In this document: positions 52,744 through 61,572 of the stretch, one piece after another
How positions within the stretch are numbered: position 1 is the stretch's first letter
How the letters are laid out: each line of letters begins with the position of its first letter
The notes under the pieces: generated by a model
Database searches by the model: none
Told to the model about the DNA's origin: nothing
What the model saw: the letters and a program-made list of their open reading frames with translations, nothing else
Source: Sphingopyxis jiangsuensis
GTDB taxonomy: Bacteria; Pseudomonadota; Alphaproteobacteria; Sphingomonadales; Sphingomonadaceae
Direction of reading: 5' to 3'
DNA length: 64,000 nucleotides
Assembly: GCF_016734905.1 (NCBI RefSeq)
Contig: NZ_JAERPO010000002.1
Coordinates: 1,197,524 to 1,261,523, forward strand
Program-made: the position numbers and the translations under genes

Positions 52744-53807
52744 GCTCCTGCCTTTCGTGCAAATTCCCAAGCCCGCTCGGCGAGCGGGCGGACGCGTTCG
52801 GACATGTCCTTCGCATGCTGCGACGAGGCGGTGCCGTCGATCACCCGCTTCTTGATGCCCTGGATGATCCCCGCGAGGCGGAAGAAATTATAGGCGAAAT
52901 ACCAGTTCATGTCGGGAACGCCGTCGCGTCCCGTCGCCGCGCAATAGCGCTCGACCATTTCGTCCAGTTCAGGAATGCCGAGGCTCGCGCGGTCGACGTC
53001 CATCACCCCCGACCGCCCGCCATTTTCGGTCACCCATGCCATTGCGACATAGGTGAAATCGGCGAGCGGATCGCCCAATGTCGACAGCTCCCAGTCGAGC
53101 ACCGCGACCACCTCCGGCCGGTCGTGCGCAAAGATCATATTGTCGATGCGATAGTCGCCGTGGACGACGCTGGTGCGCGTCTGTTCGGGCAAGCTGGCGG
53201 GCAGGAACGCGATGAGCTGTTCCATCTCGTCCATCGTCTCGGTCTCGGCGAGCTTATATTGTTTGGTCCAGCGTTCGACCTGGCGCCCGAAATAATTGCC
53301 GGGCTTGCCATAGTCGGCAAGGCCCGCCGCCTCGACGTCGACATTGTGGAGCGCGGCGAGCGTGTCGATCATCGCCTCATAGGTGGCGCGGCGGTTTTCG
53401 GGGGTCGACCCCGGCATCGCACCGTCCCAGATGGTGTGCCCGTCGACCATGGCCATCACATAGAACCAGCTGCCGACGACATCCTCGTCGGTGCACAGCC
53501 CATATTGGCGCGCGACGGGAAAGCCCATCCTATGGAGCCCCGCCTGCACCTTATATTCGCGATCGACCGCATGCGCCGAGGGGAGCAACTTGCCGAATGG
53601 CTTGCGGCGGAGCACATAATCGCCCGACGGAGCCGAAATCTTGTACGTCGGATTCGACTGGCCGCCCGCGAACTTGCGCTGCGTCAACGGGCCTTTGAAG
53701 CCCTCGACATTGGCTTCCATCCACGCGGTGAGCTTTGCCTCGTCGAGCACGTCCGCCCCTTCGGGCGCGACGGTGCCGCTGAACGCCTTTTGCGCGTCGA
53801 GCGTCAT
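52740..53807 (-). CDS. APH-family kinase (ACAD10/11 N-terminal-like), candidate 4-hydroxyacyl-CoA kinase
   Basis: The 355-residue protein has an aminoglycoside-phosphotransferase fold: GGQSNPTYKI glycine loop, catalytic-loop motif VVHGDYRIDNMIF and metal-binding DWELSTLGDPLADF. It is the free-standing version of the N-terminal domain of ACAD10/ACAD11. In levulinate-degrading Pseudomonas the relative LvaA phosphorylates 4-hydroxyacyl-CoA. Here an ACAD of the matching type lies about 1.4 kb upstream on the same strand, supporting that role. A drug-resistance function is unlikely. Confidence 0.85.
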   Translation of the reverse strand: MTLDAQKAFSGTVAPEGADVLDEAKLTAWMEANVEGFKGPLTQRKFAGGQSNPTYKISAPSGDYVLRRKPFGKLLPSAHAVDREYKVQAGLHRMGFPVARQYGLCTDEDVVGSWFYVMAMVDGHTIWDGAMPGSTPENRRATYEAMIDTLAALHNVDVEAAGLADYGKPGNYFGRQVERWTKQYKLAETETMDEMEQLIAFLPASLPEQTRTSVVHGDYRIDNMIFAHDRPEVVAVLDWELSTLGDPLADFTYVAMAWVTENGGRSGVMDVDRASLGIPELDEMVERYCAATGRDGVPDMNWYFAYNFFRLAGIIQGIKKRVIDGTASSQHAKDMSERVRPLAERAWEFARKAGA

Positions 53808-53810
53808 AAG

Positions 53811-53935
53811 CCCCTCCCCTTCAGGGGAGGGGTTGGGGTGGGGTCCATCGGCCTTGCGCAAGGGCGATGGACCCCACCCGCTGCGACTAGGCAGCAAGCT
53901 GCCAAGTCTCGCCGCCCTCCCCTGAAGGAGAGGGC
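53811..53935. repeat. intergenic inverted repeat, family C copy 1
   Basis: The block starts CCCCTCCCCTTCAGGGGAGG and ends CTCCCCTGAAGGAGAGGGC, with an internal GGGTGGGG-like part. A ~57-bp part (near 53876-53931) is the reverse complement of part of 61428-61556 with about two mismatches. It separates the kinase from the zinc dehydrogenase gene. Confidence 0.75.
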
Positions 53936-53955
53936 GTGAATGATGGTCGCCTGCA

Positions 53956-55047
53956 TCACTGGTCGAACACGATCACCGACCGTGCGGCGTCGCCTTTCTT
54001 CATCTTGTCGAAGCCCTCGTTGATCTTCTCGAGCGGGATCGTCTCGGCGACGATGCTGTCGAGGTCGAGCAGCCCGCGCAGGTAGAAATCGACGAGCCGC
54101 GGGATGTCGACAGGGAAGCGGTTGCCGCCCATGATCGCACCCTGCAATTTCTTGCCGGAAAGCAGGTCCATCGCGCTCAGGCCGACCCTTTCGGTGAGCG
54201 GCATCATGCCGAGGATCGTCGCGGTGCCGCCGCGGCGCAGCGAGGCAACCGCGAGGCTGGCCGAGGCGGGGCGGCCAACGGCTTCGATGGCGTGGTCAAC
54301 GCCGCCTTTGGTGAGTTCCACGATCTGCTTCGCGGCATCGTCGGCGAGGGCATCGACCACGTCGGTTGCCCCCAGCTTTCTGGCGAGTTCGCGCTTTTCG
54401 GGAACCGGGTCGGCGGCGATGATGCGCCCCGCGCCCGCGATCTTTGCGGCGTTGATCGTCGCGAGGCCGACACCACCGCAGCCGACGACCGCGACGGTCT
54501 CGCCCGGCGTCACCTTGCACGCGTTGAAGATCGTTCCCGCGCCCGTCGTCACCGCGCAGCCGATCACCGCCGCGCGGTCGAGCGGCATGTCGGGGTCGAT
54601 CGCGACGCAGGCATGTTCGTGGACGAGCATCACCTCGGCAAAGGCCGACAGGTTGAGCATCTGATTGACCGGCGATCCGTCGGGCCGCGTGATGCGCGGG
54701 CTTGCGCCTGCGGGACGCCGCGTGTCGCCGCCCATGCACAGCGACATGCGCCCGGTGACGCAAAATTCGCAGTGCCCACAAAAGGCGGACAGGCAGGTGA
54801 CGACGGCGTCGCCGGGCTTCACCGTCCGTACCTCGCTTCCCACTGCCTCGACTATCCCTGCCGCCTCATGGCCGGGGATCGCGGGCAGGGGGTGGGGGTA
54901 GGCGCCGTCGATGAAATGCAGGTCCGAATGACAGAGGCCGCAGGCGGCGGTGCGGATGCGGACCTCGTGCGGGCCGGGCTTGTCGACGACAATGTCTTCG
55001 ACCGACAGCGGCTTGCCGGGTTCGATCAGGATTGCGGCTTTGGTCAT
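53956..55047 (-). CDS. zinc-dependent alcohol dehydrogenase (class III-like MDR)
   Basis: The 363-residue MDR enzyme has catalytic-zinc ligands CGLCHSDLHF and GHEAAGIVEAVGSEV, four structural-zinc cysteines in CGHCEFCVTGRMSLC, and the NAD motif VVGCGGVGLATINAAK. ATG (MTKAAILIEPG) is preferred over a TTG upstream. It may oxidise an alcohol derived from the acyl chain, or formaldehyde adducts; context does not decide. Confidence 0.9.
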   Translation of the reverse strand: MTKAAILIEPGKPLSVEDIVVDKPGPHEVRIRTAACGLCHSDLHFIDGAYPHPLPAIPGHEAAGIVEAVGSEVRTVKPGDAVVTCLSAFCGHCEFCVTGRMSLCMGGDTRRPAGASPRITRPDGSPVNQMLNLSAFAEVMLVHEHACVAIDPDMPLDRAAVIGCAVTTGAGTIFNACKVTPGETVAVVGCGGVGLATINAAKIAGAGRIIAADPVPEKRELARKLGATDVVDALADDAAKQIVELTKGGVDHAIEAVGRPASASLAVASLRRGGTATILGMMPLTERVGLSAMDLLSGKKLQGAIMGGNRFPVDIPRLVDFYLRGLLDLDSIVAETIPLEKINEGFDKMKKGDAARSVIVFDQ

Positions 55048-55101
55048 GTGGAACTGCAACCTTTCCCATTTGCGCGGAGCTAAGCCCGCTTAACCATTCC
55101 C

Positions 55102-55139
55102 GTCATTGCGACCCCGGCGAAAGCCGGGCTCGCAATGAC
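55102..55139. repeat. intergenic hairpin, family A copy 2
   Basis: GTCATTGCGA (55102-55111) and TCGCAATGAC (55130-55139) enclose CCCGGC-GAAA-GCCGGG, forming a long stem with a stable GAAA loop. It is a compact version of 25415-25521 and lies between the ACAD gene and the alcohol dehydrogenase gene. Confidence 0.8.
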
Positions 55140-55164
55140 GATATTTCTGCTTCAGTCTGCGATC

Positions 55165-56454
55165 TTACCGCGAAACCCCGATGTCGCCCGACGAAAAACC
55201 GGGGTCGGCCGCGGGCGAATGCTTCGCAAATTCGATGCGGGCGATCGCGCGCGCGTGGACCTCGTCGGGGCCGTCGGCGATGCGCAGCGTGCGCTGGTGG
55301 GCATAGGCCTTGGCGAGGCCGAAATCCTCGCTGACGCCGCCCGCGCCATGCGCCTGGATCGCATCGTCGATGATTTGCAGCGCCATATTGGGCGCCTGCA
55401 CCTTGATCGCCGCGATTTCGGCGGCGGCGGCCTTGTTGCCGATCCTGTCCATCATGTCGGCGGCCTTCAGGCAGAGCAGGCGCGTCATCTCGATGTCGAT
55501 GCGCGCACGCGCGATGCGCTGTTCCCAGATGCTGTGTTCGGCGATCGTCTTGCCAAAGGCGACGCGCGATTGCAGCCGCTTGCACATTTTCGCGAGCGCC
55601 TCTTCGGCGACGCCGATCGTGCGCATGCAATGGTGGATGCGGCCGGGGCCGAGGCGGCCTTGGGCGATCTCGAACCCGCGCCCTTCGCCGAGCAGCATCG
55701 CCTCCTCGGCATTGACGCGCACGTCCTTGAGTTCGATTTCCATATGGCCGTGCGGCGCGTCGTCATAACCAAAGACGGGCAGGTGGCGCTTGATGGTAAT
55801 CCCCGGCGCGTCGAGCGGCACGACCAGCATCGACTGCTGCTGGTGGCGCTTGGCGCCGAAATCGGTCTTGCCCATCACGATCGCGACCTTGCAGCGCGGA
55901 TCGCCCGCGCCCGACGACCACCATTTGGTGCCGTTGATGACATAATCGTCGCCGTCGCGCTCTATCCGCGTCTCGATATTGGTCGCGTCGGACGAGGCGA
56001 CCTGCGGCTCGGTCATCAGGAAGGCCGAACGAATCTCGCCCTCCATCAGCGGCTTCAGATATTTGTCCTTCTGCGCGCGCGTGCCATAGCGGTGGAACAC
56101 TTCCATATTGCCGGTGTCGGGCGCCGAGCAGTTGAACACTTCGCTCGCAAAGCCGATGCGCCCCATTTCCTCTGCGCACAGCGCATATTCGAGGTTGGTG
56201 AGACCGGGACCCTCGAACTCGAACGTCTCGTCGACATGGTGGTGCGCGGCGCTGCGCGGCGGCATGAACAGATTCCAGATGCCCGCCGCCTTCGCTTCGG
56301 CCTTCAGATCCTCGACGACCTGGATCACCTTCCAGCGGCCGCCCTGGGCATCCTGTTCATAATAGGTCGGCACCGCGGGGCGAACCTTGCGCTCGATGAA
56401 TTCGCGCACACGGCCCTGCCAATGCTTCTGCCGTTCGGTGAGGTCGAAATCCAT
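55165..56454 (-). CDS. ACAD10/11-type acyl-CoA dehydrogenase
   Basis: The 429-residue flavoprotein resembles the ACAD domain of ACAD10/ACAD11: long N-terminal region ([30 protein letters not shown]), [40 protein letters not shown] and, in place of the normal EGTS catalytic motif, [16 protein letters not shown]. That substitution is the mark of the group that eliminates phosphate from 4-phospho-acyl-CoA. An APH kinase of the matching type is encoded downstream. A TTACG-N4-CGTAA operator lies just upstream. Confidence 0.88.
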   Translation of the reverse strand: MDFDLTERQKHWQGRVREFIERKVRPAVPTYYEQDAQGGRWKVIQVVEDLKAEAKAAGIWNLFMPPRSAAHHHVDETFEFEGPGLTNLEYALCAEEMGRIGFASEVFNCSAPDTGNMEVFHRYGTRAQKDKYLKPLMEGEIRSAFLMTEPQVASSDATNIETRIERDGDDYVINGTKWWSSGAGDPRCKVAIVMGKTDFGAKRHQQQSMLVVPLDAPGITIKRHLPVFGYDDAPHGHMEIELKDVRVNAEEAMLLGEGRGFEIAQGRLGPGRIHHCMRTIGVAEEALAKMCKRLQSRVAFGKTIAEHSIWEQRIARARIDIEMTRLLCLKAADMMDRIGNKAAAAEIAAIKVQAPNMALQIIDDAIQAHGAGGVSEDFGLAKAYAHQRTLRIADGPDEVHARAIARIEFAKHSPAADPGFSSGDIGVSR

Positions 56455-56470
56455 CGTCGCTTCCTTTCCC

Positions 56471-56486
56471 TTTACGTTCACGTAAG
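56471..56486. promoter_or_regulatory. TTACG-N4-CGTAA operator upstream of the ACAD10/11-type gene
   Basis: TTTACGTTCACGTAAG, with a 14-bp near-perfect palindrome (TTACGT-TC-ACGTAA), ends 17 nt before the ATG. Sites of the same architecture occur at 58957 and 58993. This form resembles operators of fatty/branched-chain acid regulators (for example MerR-type LiuR); the actual regulator is not in the window. Confidence 0.6.
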
Positions 56487-56567
56487 CTTTTGGACCGATT
56501 CGCCCCCCTTTGCCAACCCCTGCCGCCCGAAAATTGCGCCAGGCCATTTGGCGCCGACATTTTTCCG

Positions 56568-58028
56568 CTACGGATGCGCGGCGGTCGCGTCGGGTTCGGC
56601 GCGAGCAGCATCGTCGAGCAGCGCGATCCGCGCCTCGTGGTCGGCGCGCGAAATCGGGAAACGCCGCATCACGAGCAGCCCGGTGACACCGATCAGCAGG
56701 GTCGCGAGCATATAGCCGAGCGCCAGATTATCGAGCACAGCGTCGCCGACTTCGCCCGGCCGCGCCGCCGCCGGAAAACCGGCGAGCGAGAGGATCAACC
56801 CCGCGACCCCGATGCCGATCCCCGTCGCGCATTTCTGCATGAAGAAATATCCGGCAAAGAACAGCCCTTCGGAGCGTCGCCCGGTCTCGCTCTGCGACGC
56901 CTCGACGACATCGGCCATCATCGACGACGACAGGATCATCAGGATGATCGAAAATGTGTTCCCGAAAAAGACAAAGGCGAACATCGCGGCGATGCTCGGC
57001 TTGCCGGGCAGGCCGGGAAAGATGCCTTGGATATAGGAGAGGTAAAGGCCGCTGTTCAGCGTCAGCGCTATCGCACCCGCAAGGATCGCCGCGTCGCGCT
57101 TGCCCAGCCGCGCCGCGAGAGGCGCGACGAGCAGGAAGGCTGCGATCATCGTCCCGAACAGCAGCAGCACATAAGCGACGAGTTCGCCCTGATCGAGCTG
57201 CCAGAAGAAGCCGAGCAGATAGTTGGTCAGCGAAAAGGTCACGCCCTGATTGACGAAGCCGAACAGCGCCGCGAACACCAGCCACAGAAAGGCGCGGTTC
57301 GACAAGGTCGCGCGCATGTCGCGGACAATGTGCGACAGGCTGGCCTTCGGCACGACCTGATCGCGGTTCGACACCGCGATACGCTTGTGCTGGCCGAGCG
57401 CCGACAGCACCACCGCACCAAGCATGATCAGCGCGCCGGTGAGCGCATAAGGGAAATAGCCCGCCGGATCGACGAGCCCCTTCTCGCCGCCGAAAAAGAC
57501 GCCGTAGGCAAGGATGAGGATGACCAGCCCGCCGCCCCATCCGAACAGGAAGCGATAGCGCATCACCAGCGTGCGCTCGTCATAATCGGCGGTGAGTTCG
57601 GGGACGATCGCGACCGACGGCACCTCGCACATCGACACGAGCGTGCGCACGACGATCGCCAGCGCGATGAGCCAGGCGACGGTTGCCGCGTCGCTCATTT
57701 CGGGCGGGCTCCACAGCAGCATCCACGCGATGGCGAGCGGCAGCGGTGCGGCATAGAGCCACGGCAGGCGCCGGCCCCAGCGGCTGCGCGTCCGGTCGGT
57801 GAGTTCGCCGATGACGGGATCGACAAAGGCGTCGAAAATCAGTGCGACCATGATCGCCGCGCCGACAAGGCTCGCGTCGAGCCCGATCACCTGATTGTAG
57901 AACAGCAGGAGGAAGGTCGAAAAGCCATTCTCCTTGACGCCATAGGCAAGGCTGCCGAGCCCGTGCATCACCTTCAGCCGCACCGGCAGGCGCTCGGCAA
58001 CGGGGACGCGCGGCGCGGCGGCGTTCAC
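56568..58028 (-). CDS. GPH-family (MelB-like) MFS symporter
   Basis: The 486-residue protein has about 12 membrane helices and the glycoside-pentoside-hexuronide:cation symporter signature: [56 protein letters not shown], and [25 protein letters not shown]. The GTG start overlaps the SDR stop (GTGA). The members of this branch in sphingomonads sit among acyl-CoA catabolism genes, so the cargo may be an organic acid or steroid-like compound rather than a sugar; unknown. Confidence 0.85.
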   Translation of the reverse strand: MNAAAPRVPVAERLPVRLKVMHGLGSLAYGVKENGFSTFLLLFYNQVIGLDASLVGAAIMVALIFDAFVDPVIGELTDRTRSRWGRRLPWLYAAPLPLAIAWMLLWSPPEMSDAATVAWLIALAIVVRTLVSMCEVPSVAIVPELTADYDERTLVMRYRFLFGWGGGLVILILAYGVFFGGEKGLVDPAGYFPYALTGALIMLGAVVLSALGQHKRIAVSNRDQVVPKASLSHIVRDMRATLSNRAFLWLVFAALFGFVNQGVTFSLTNYLLGFFWQLDQGELVAYVLLLFGTMIAAFLLVAPLAARLGKRDAAILAGAIALTLNSGLYLSYIQGIFPGLPGKPSIAAMFAFVFFGNTFSIILMILSSSMMADVVEASQSETGRRSEGLFFAGYFFMQKCATGIGIGVAGLILSLAGFPAAARPGEVGDAVLDNLALGYMLATLLIGVTGLLVMRRFPISRADHEARIALLDDAARAEPDATAAHP

Positions 58029-58882
58029 GCGGGCGCCCCGGCCTTCGCCGCTTCCTCCATCGCGATCAGCGCGTCGAACATGCCCGGCGTTTCCTTGTCC
58101 CACGCATGGCGCTGGCCGATCGTCAGCCCGCCGTCGACGAGCATGTGCGTACCGGTCATGAAGGAGGATTCCTCGCTCGCTAGATAGGCGACGGCGTTGG
58201 CGATATCGTCGGGCTGGCCGCCGCGCGCGACCGGCTGCGCGTTCGCGCTCATCTCGGCGATCACCGCATCGGCCTGGTCCTTCATCGCGCCGGGTACGTC
58301 GAGCGATGCAGTAAAGATATTGGTGTTGATGAAGCCGGGGCAGATCGCGTTCACGCGGATACCATATTGAGCAAGATCGGTCGCGGCGACCTTGGTCAGG
58401 TGGAGTACGCCCGCTTTTGCCACTGCATAGGCGGTCGGCGAATAGCCGGCGCCGAGCGCCGCAACGCTCGCCGTGTTGATGATTGCTGCGCCCTTGCGCC
58501 CCTTCATGTGCGGGCTCGCATAGCGGATGCCCATCGCAACCGACTTGAGCACGAGGTTCATCGTCGCATCCCAGCCCTCGGGCGTGATTTCGTCGATCGG
58601 CGCGCGGTCGCCGCCCGCGGCGGCATTGTTGAAGACGATGTCGATCCCGCCCACCTTCGCCGCGGCGGCGTTCATCAGCGCCTCGATGTCCGAGGGGACC
58701 ATGACGTCGCAGCGGACGAACTCGATCTTGCCGTTCGACGTTTCGGCGAGCGCGCGGCCACCCGCTTCGTCGATGTCGGCGGCGAAGACATGCGCGCCTT
58801 CGCCCGCGAGCTTCAGCACCGCGGCCTTGCCGATACCCGATGCCGCGCCGGTGACGACGGCGACCTTGCCTGCGAATCGCAT
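58025..58882 (-). CDS. short-chain dehydrogenase/reductase
   Basis: The 285-residue SDR has TGAASGIGKAAVLKL, NNAA (FNNAAAGGDRAP), catalytic Ser in NTASVAALGAG and YAVAK, plus a longer C-terminal tail after the GG motif (LVDGGLTIGQRHAWDKETPGMFDALIAMEEAAKAG). First gene of a two-gene unit with the transporter, divergent from the paired dehydrogenases and facing the palindromic operators. Probable hydroxyacyl or sterol oxidoreductase; substrate unknown. Confidence 0.88.
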   Translation of the reverse strand: MRFAGKVAVVTGAASGIGKAAVLKLAGEGAHVFAADIDEAGGRALAETSNGKIEFVRCDVMVPSDIEALMNAAAAKVGGIDIVFNNAAAGGDRAPIDEITPEGWDATMNLVLKSVAMGIRYASPHMKGRKGAAIINTASVAALGAGYSPTAYAVAKAGVLHLTKVAATDLAQYGIRVNAICPGFINTNIFTASLDVPGAMKDQADAVIAEMSANAQPVARGGQPDDIANAVAYLASEESSFMTGTHMLVDGGLTIGQRHAWDKETPGMFDALIAMEEAAKAGAPA

Positions 58883-58956
58883 GGACCTGCTCTCCCGTTT
58901 TCTTTTGCCACCTAGCTTAGGGGCGAAGCGGGGCGCGTCAACGCCCCGCGAATTGA

Positions 58957-58974
58957 CGTTACGGCGCCGTAACG
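58957..58974. promoter_or_regulatory. 18-bp perfect palindrome in the divergent SDR/ACAD promoter
   Basis: CGTTACGGCGCCGTAACG is perfectly self-complementary and has the TTACG-N4-CGTAA core. It lies in the middle of the 172-bp region between two divergent operons, 19 bp from the neighbouring similar site. Confidence 0.65.
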
Positions 58975-58992
58975 GCCGCGACTCGGGCCAAG

Positions 58993-59008
58993 TTGACGCT
59001 TGCGTAAA
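58993..59008. promoter_or_regulatory. second TTACG-N4-CGTAA-like site before the paired acyl-CoA dehydrogenase genes
   Basis: TTGACGCTTGCGTAAA is a 16-bp imperfect palindrome (one mismatched pair) with the same TNACG-N4-CGTAA layout as the sites at 58957 and 56471. The leading TTGACG could also be a -35 element for the rightward operon. Confidence 0.5.
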
Positions 59009-59054
59009 GTGGCGGTGACGCCTTAGTCTGGCGAAAGGAAGAGGAGCCTTTGCG

Positions 59055-60251
59055 ATGAGCAATCTTGACGCTTTCCGCGCCGAAGTGCGCGCCTGGCTGG
59101 AAGCCAATTGCCCCCCCGAAATGCGCGAACCGGTTCGCGACGAGGATGACATCTGCTGGGGCGGACGCAAGTTCGAGTTCAAGAACGCGGCGCAAAAGCA
59201 GTGGCTCGAGCGCTGCGTCGAAAAGGGCTATACCGTCCCCGACTGGCCGACGGCCTATGGCGGCGCGGGGCTCACCCCCGAACAGACGAAGGTCTTCAAA
59301 CAGGAAATGGCGCGGATCAAGGCGCGTCCGCCGCTGCAAAGCTTCGGCATCTGGATGCTCGGCCCCGCGCTCCTCAAATTCGGCACCGAGGAACAGAAGG
59401 TCCATTATCTGGGCCAGATTGCGCGCGGCGAAATCCGCTGGTGCCAAGGCTATTCGGAGCCCGGCGCGGGGAGCGACCTCGTCTCCCTGCAGACCTTTGG
59501 CGAAGAAGTTACCGATCCAGTGGGGGGCGACCATTGGGTCGTCAACGGCTCGAAGATCTGGACGAGCTATGCCGACAAGGCCGACTGGATCTTCTGCCTC
59601 GTCCGCACCGACAAGACGAACAAATATCAGGGCATCACCTTCATGCTTTTCGACATGGAAAGCGAAGGCGTGTCGACCAAGCCGATCCTGCTGATTTCGG
59701 GCAACAGCCCGTTCTGCGAAACTTTCTTCGACGATGTGAAGGTGCCAAAGGACCAGTTCGTCGGCGAGGTCAATCGCGGCTGGGACGTCGCCAAATATCT
59801 GCTCGGCCACGAGCGCGAGATGATCTCGGGCGGCGGCGCGGGCGGCGACATGATCAGCGTCGGCGCGCTGTTCGCCAAATCGCTCGGGCTTAACGCCAAT
59901 GGCGAACTCGACGACCCGATCCTGCGCGCCGAAATGGCGGCGTTCGACACCGACGTCTTTGCCTATCGCGCGATGGGCGAGCGCTTCATGGACATGTGGA
60001 AAACCGGCCGCGCGCATCCCGCCAGTTCGAACATGATGAAATATGTGGGGACCGAGCTCAACAAGCGCCGTCACGAACTCGTCATGGCAGGCGGCGGCGC
60101 CGACGCGCTCGAATGGGACAGCGACGAAAGCAAGGGCGGCGCGCGTGCGCGGTCCTGGCTGCGCACCAAGGCCAATTCGATCGAAGGCGGGACGAGCGAG
60201 GTCATGCTCAACGTCATCGCCAAGCGTATCCTCGACCTGCCGGGGGCGTAG
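59055..60251 (+). CDS. acyl-CoA dehydrogenase (large subunit-like member of a pair)
   Basis: The 398-residue flavoprotein shows WPTAYGGAGLTPEQ, GYSEPGAGSDLVSLQT, NGSKIWTSYADKADW, GGGADALEWDSDES and the terminal NSIEGGTSEVMLNVIAKRILDLPGA with a Glu at the expected catalytic position. It resembles the FadE29/ChsE2-type subunit of heteromeric dehydrogenases that act on sterol side chains or ring-bearing acyl-CoAs. ATG after AGAGGAGCC. It is followed, after a small hairpin, by a second ACAD gene lacking this motif. Confidence 0.88.
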   Translation: MSNLDAFRAEVRAWLEANCPPEMREPVRDEDDICWGGRKFEFKNAAQKQWLERCVEKGYTVPDWPTAYGGAGLTPEQTKVFKQEMARIKARPPLQSFGIWMLGPALLKFGTEEQKVHYLGQIARGEIRWCQGYSEPGAGSDLVSLQTFGEEVTDPVGGDHWVVNGSKIWTSYADKADWIFCLVRTDKTNKYQGITFMLFDMESEGVSTKPILLISGNSPFCETFFDDVKVPKDQFVGEVNRGWDVAKYLLGHEREMISGGGAGGDMISVGALFAKSLGLNANGELDDPILRAEMAAFDTDVFAYRAMGERFMDMWKTGRAHPASSNMMKYVGTELNKRRHELVMAGGGADALEWDSDESKGGARARSWLRTKANSIEGGTSEVMLNVIAKRILDLPGA

Positions 60252-60260
60252 AAGGAATCA

Positions 60261-60286
60261 AGCCCTCTCCTTCAGGGGAGGGGCTT
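60261..60286. repeat. short hairpin, family C fragment
   Basis: AGCCCTCTCC-TTCA-GGGGAGGGGCTT forms a stem with the same CTCC-TTCA-GGGGAG core as the larger family C blocks. It fills most of the 47-bp gap between the two acyl-CoA dehydrogenase genes, where it could lower expression of the second one. Confidence 0.65.
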
Positions 60287-60298
60287 AGGAGACAAGAC

Positions 60299-61417
60299 AT
60301 GCCGCTCTATCACAATGACGACCAGGCGATGCTCAAGGACAGCGTTGCGCCTTTCGTGGCCGAACAGGCACCGGTGTCGCACCTTCGCAAGCTCCGCGAC
60401 AGTTCCGACGCCACCGGCTTCTCGCGCGACCTCTGGGCGCAGTTCACCGAAATGGGCCTGCCGGGCATGCTCGTTCCCGAGGAGCATGGCGGCCTCGGCA
60501 TGGGGCATTTGGAGGCGGGTATCGTGCTCGAGGAAATCGGCCGCAACCTCACCCCCTCGCCCTTCCTTTCGACCAGCGTCGGCGCAGTCGCCGCGCTCGC
60601 CAAGGCAGGCGGCACGCAGGCGGGCCGCTGGCTTCCCGCGATTGCGGGCGGCGAGGCGATCGTTGCGCTCGCGATCGACGAGGGCGCCAAGCACCGCCCC
60701 GACCGCATCGCGACGACCGCGACGCGCAGCGGCAACGGCTTCCGCCTCAACGGCAAGAAGAGCTTCGTCCTCCACGGCCATGTTGCCGACATGAGCATCG
60801 TCGCGGCGAAGACCGACGGCGGCATCACGCTGTTCGCGGTGCCCAAGGATGCCAAGGGCATGACCGCCGATCCGCGCCGCCTCGTCGACTCCAGCCTCGC
60901 GAGCCACGTCACCCTCGACGGCGTCGAAGTTGATGCCGACGCGGTCATCGGCGAGGTCGATGCGGGCGGCGACATCCTCGACGCCTTGCTCGCCGCGACG
61001 CGCACCGGCGCCGCCGCCGAAATGGTGGGCGTCGGGCAGGGCGCGATGGACATGACCGTCACCTACCTCAAGGAGCGCAAGCAGTTCGGCAAGCTGATCG
61101 GCGAGTTCCAGGGCCTCCAGCACCGCGCCGCGCATCTTTATGGCGAGATGGAAGTCGCGCGCGCGACCGTCATGAAGGCGCAGCAACTGCTCGACGAGGG
61201 CAGCGAGGGCGCAAGGCTGATGGTCTCGGTCGCCAAGGCCAAGGCCGGTCGCGCCGCGAACCTTGCCGTCCGCGAGGGCGTCCAGATGCACGGCGGCATC
61301 GGCATGACCGACGAATATGACATCGGCCTCTATATGAAGCGCGACCGCGCGCTCGCCGAATATATGGGCGACGTGCATTATCACATCGACCAGGTCGCAC
61401 GGATGAACGGCTACTGA
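60299..61417 (+). CDS. acyl-CoA dehydrogenase (small subunit-like member of a pair)
   Basis: The 372-residue protein has ACAD N- and C-terminal domains (LWAQFTEMGLPGMLVPEEHGGLGMG, NGKKSFVLHGHVADMSIVAAK, YLKERKQFGKLIGEFQGLQHRAAHLYGEMEVAR, MHGGIGMTDEYDIGLYMKR) but at the catalytic-loop position reads LAEYMGDVHYHIDQVA, without the EGT motif. This fits the non-catalytic partner (FadE28/ChsE1-like) of an alpha2beta2 dehydrogenase. AGGAGA ribosome-binding site. Co-transcribed with the preceding dehydrogenase. Confidence 0.87.
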   Translation: MPLYHNDDQAMLKDSVAPFVAEQAPVSHLRKLRDSSDATGFSRDLWAQFTEMGLPGMLVPEEHGGLGMGHLEAGIVLEEIGRNLTPSPFLSTSVGAVAALAKAGGTQAGRWLPAIAGGEAIVALAIDEGAKHRPDRIATTATRSGNGFRLNGKKSFVLHGHVADMSIVAAKTDGGITLFAVPKDAKGMTADPRRLVDSSLASHVTLDGVEVDADAVIGEVDAGGDILDALLAATRTGAAAEMVGVGQGAMDMTVTYLKERKQFGKLIGEFQGLQHRAAHLYGEMEVARATVMKAQQLLDEGSEGARLMVSVAKAKAGRAANLAVREGVQMHGGIGMTDEYDIGLYMKRDRALAEYMGDVHYHIDQVARMNGY

Positions 61418-61427
61418 GCGATCGAAA

Positions 61428-61556
61428 GCCCCTCCCCTTCAGGGGAGGGCAGCGAGACTTGGCAGCTTGCTGCCTAGTCACAGCGGGTGGGGGGCCAGAG
61501 GCCTTGCACCACGCCGCGACTCTCACCCCAACCCCTCCCCTCAAGGGGAGGGGCTT
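61428..61556. repeat. intergenic inverted repeat, family C copy 2
   Basis: The block begins GCCCCTCCCCTTCAGGGGAG and ends CCCTCAAGGGGAGGGGCTT; a nested GGCAGCTTGCTGCC palindrome lies inside. About 57 bp match 53811-53935 in inverted orientation. It fills the gap between the ACAD and SDR genes. Confidence 0.78.
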
Positions 61557-61572
61557 CAAAGGAGCCCAGCTT

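Noticed and set aside
52740..53807. An aminoglycoside phosphotransferase resistance gene
   Set aside because: The APH fold is present, but the sequence is of the ACAD10/11-associated type and sits in an acyl-CoA operon.
53811..61556. GC-rich direct and inverted repeats as a CRISPR array
   Set aside because: The repeats are few, irregularly spaced, self-complementary and between genes, without unique spacers of fixed length or cas genes.
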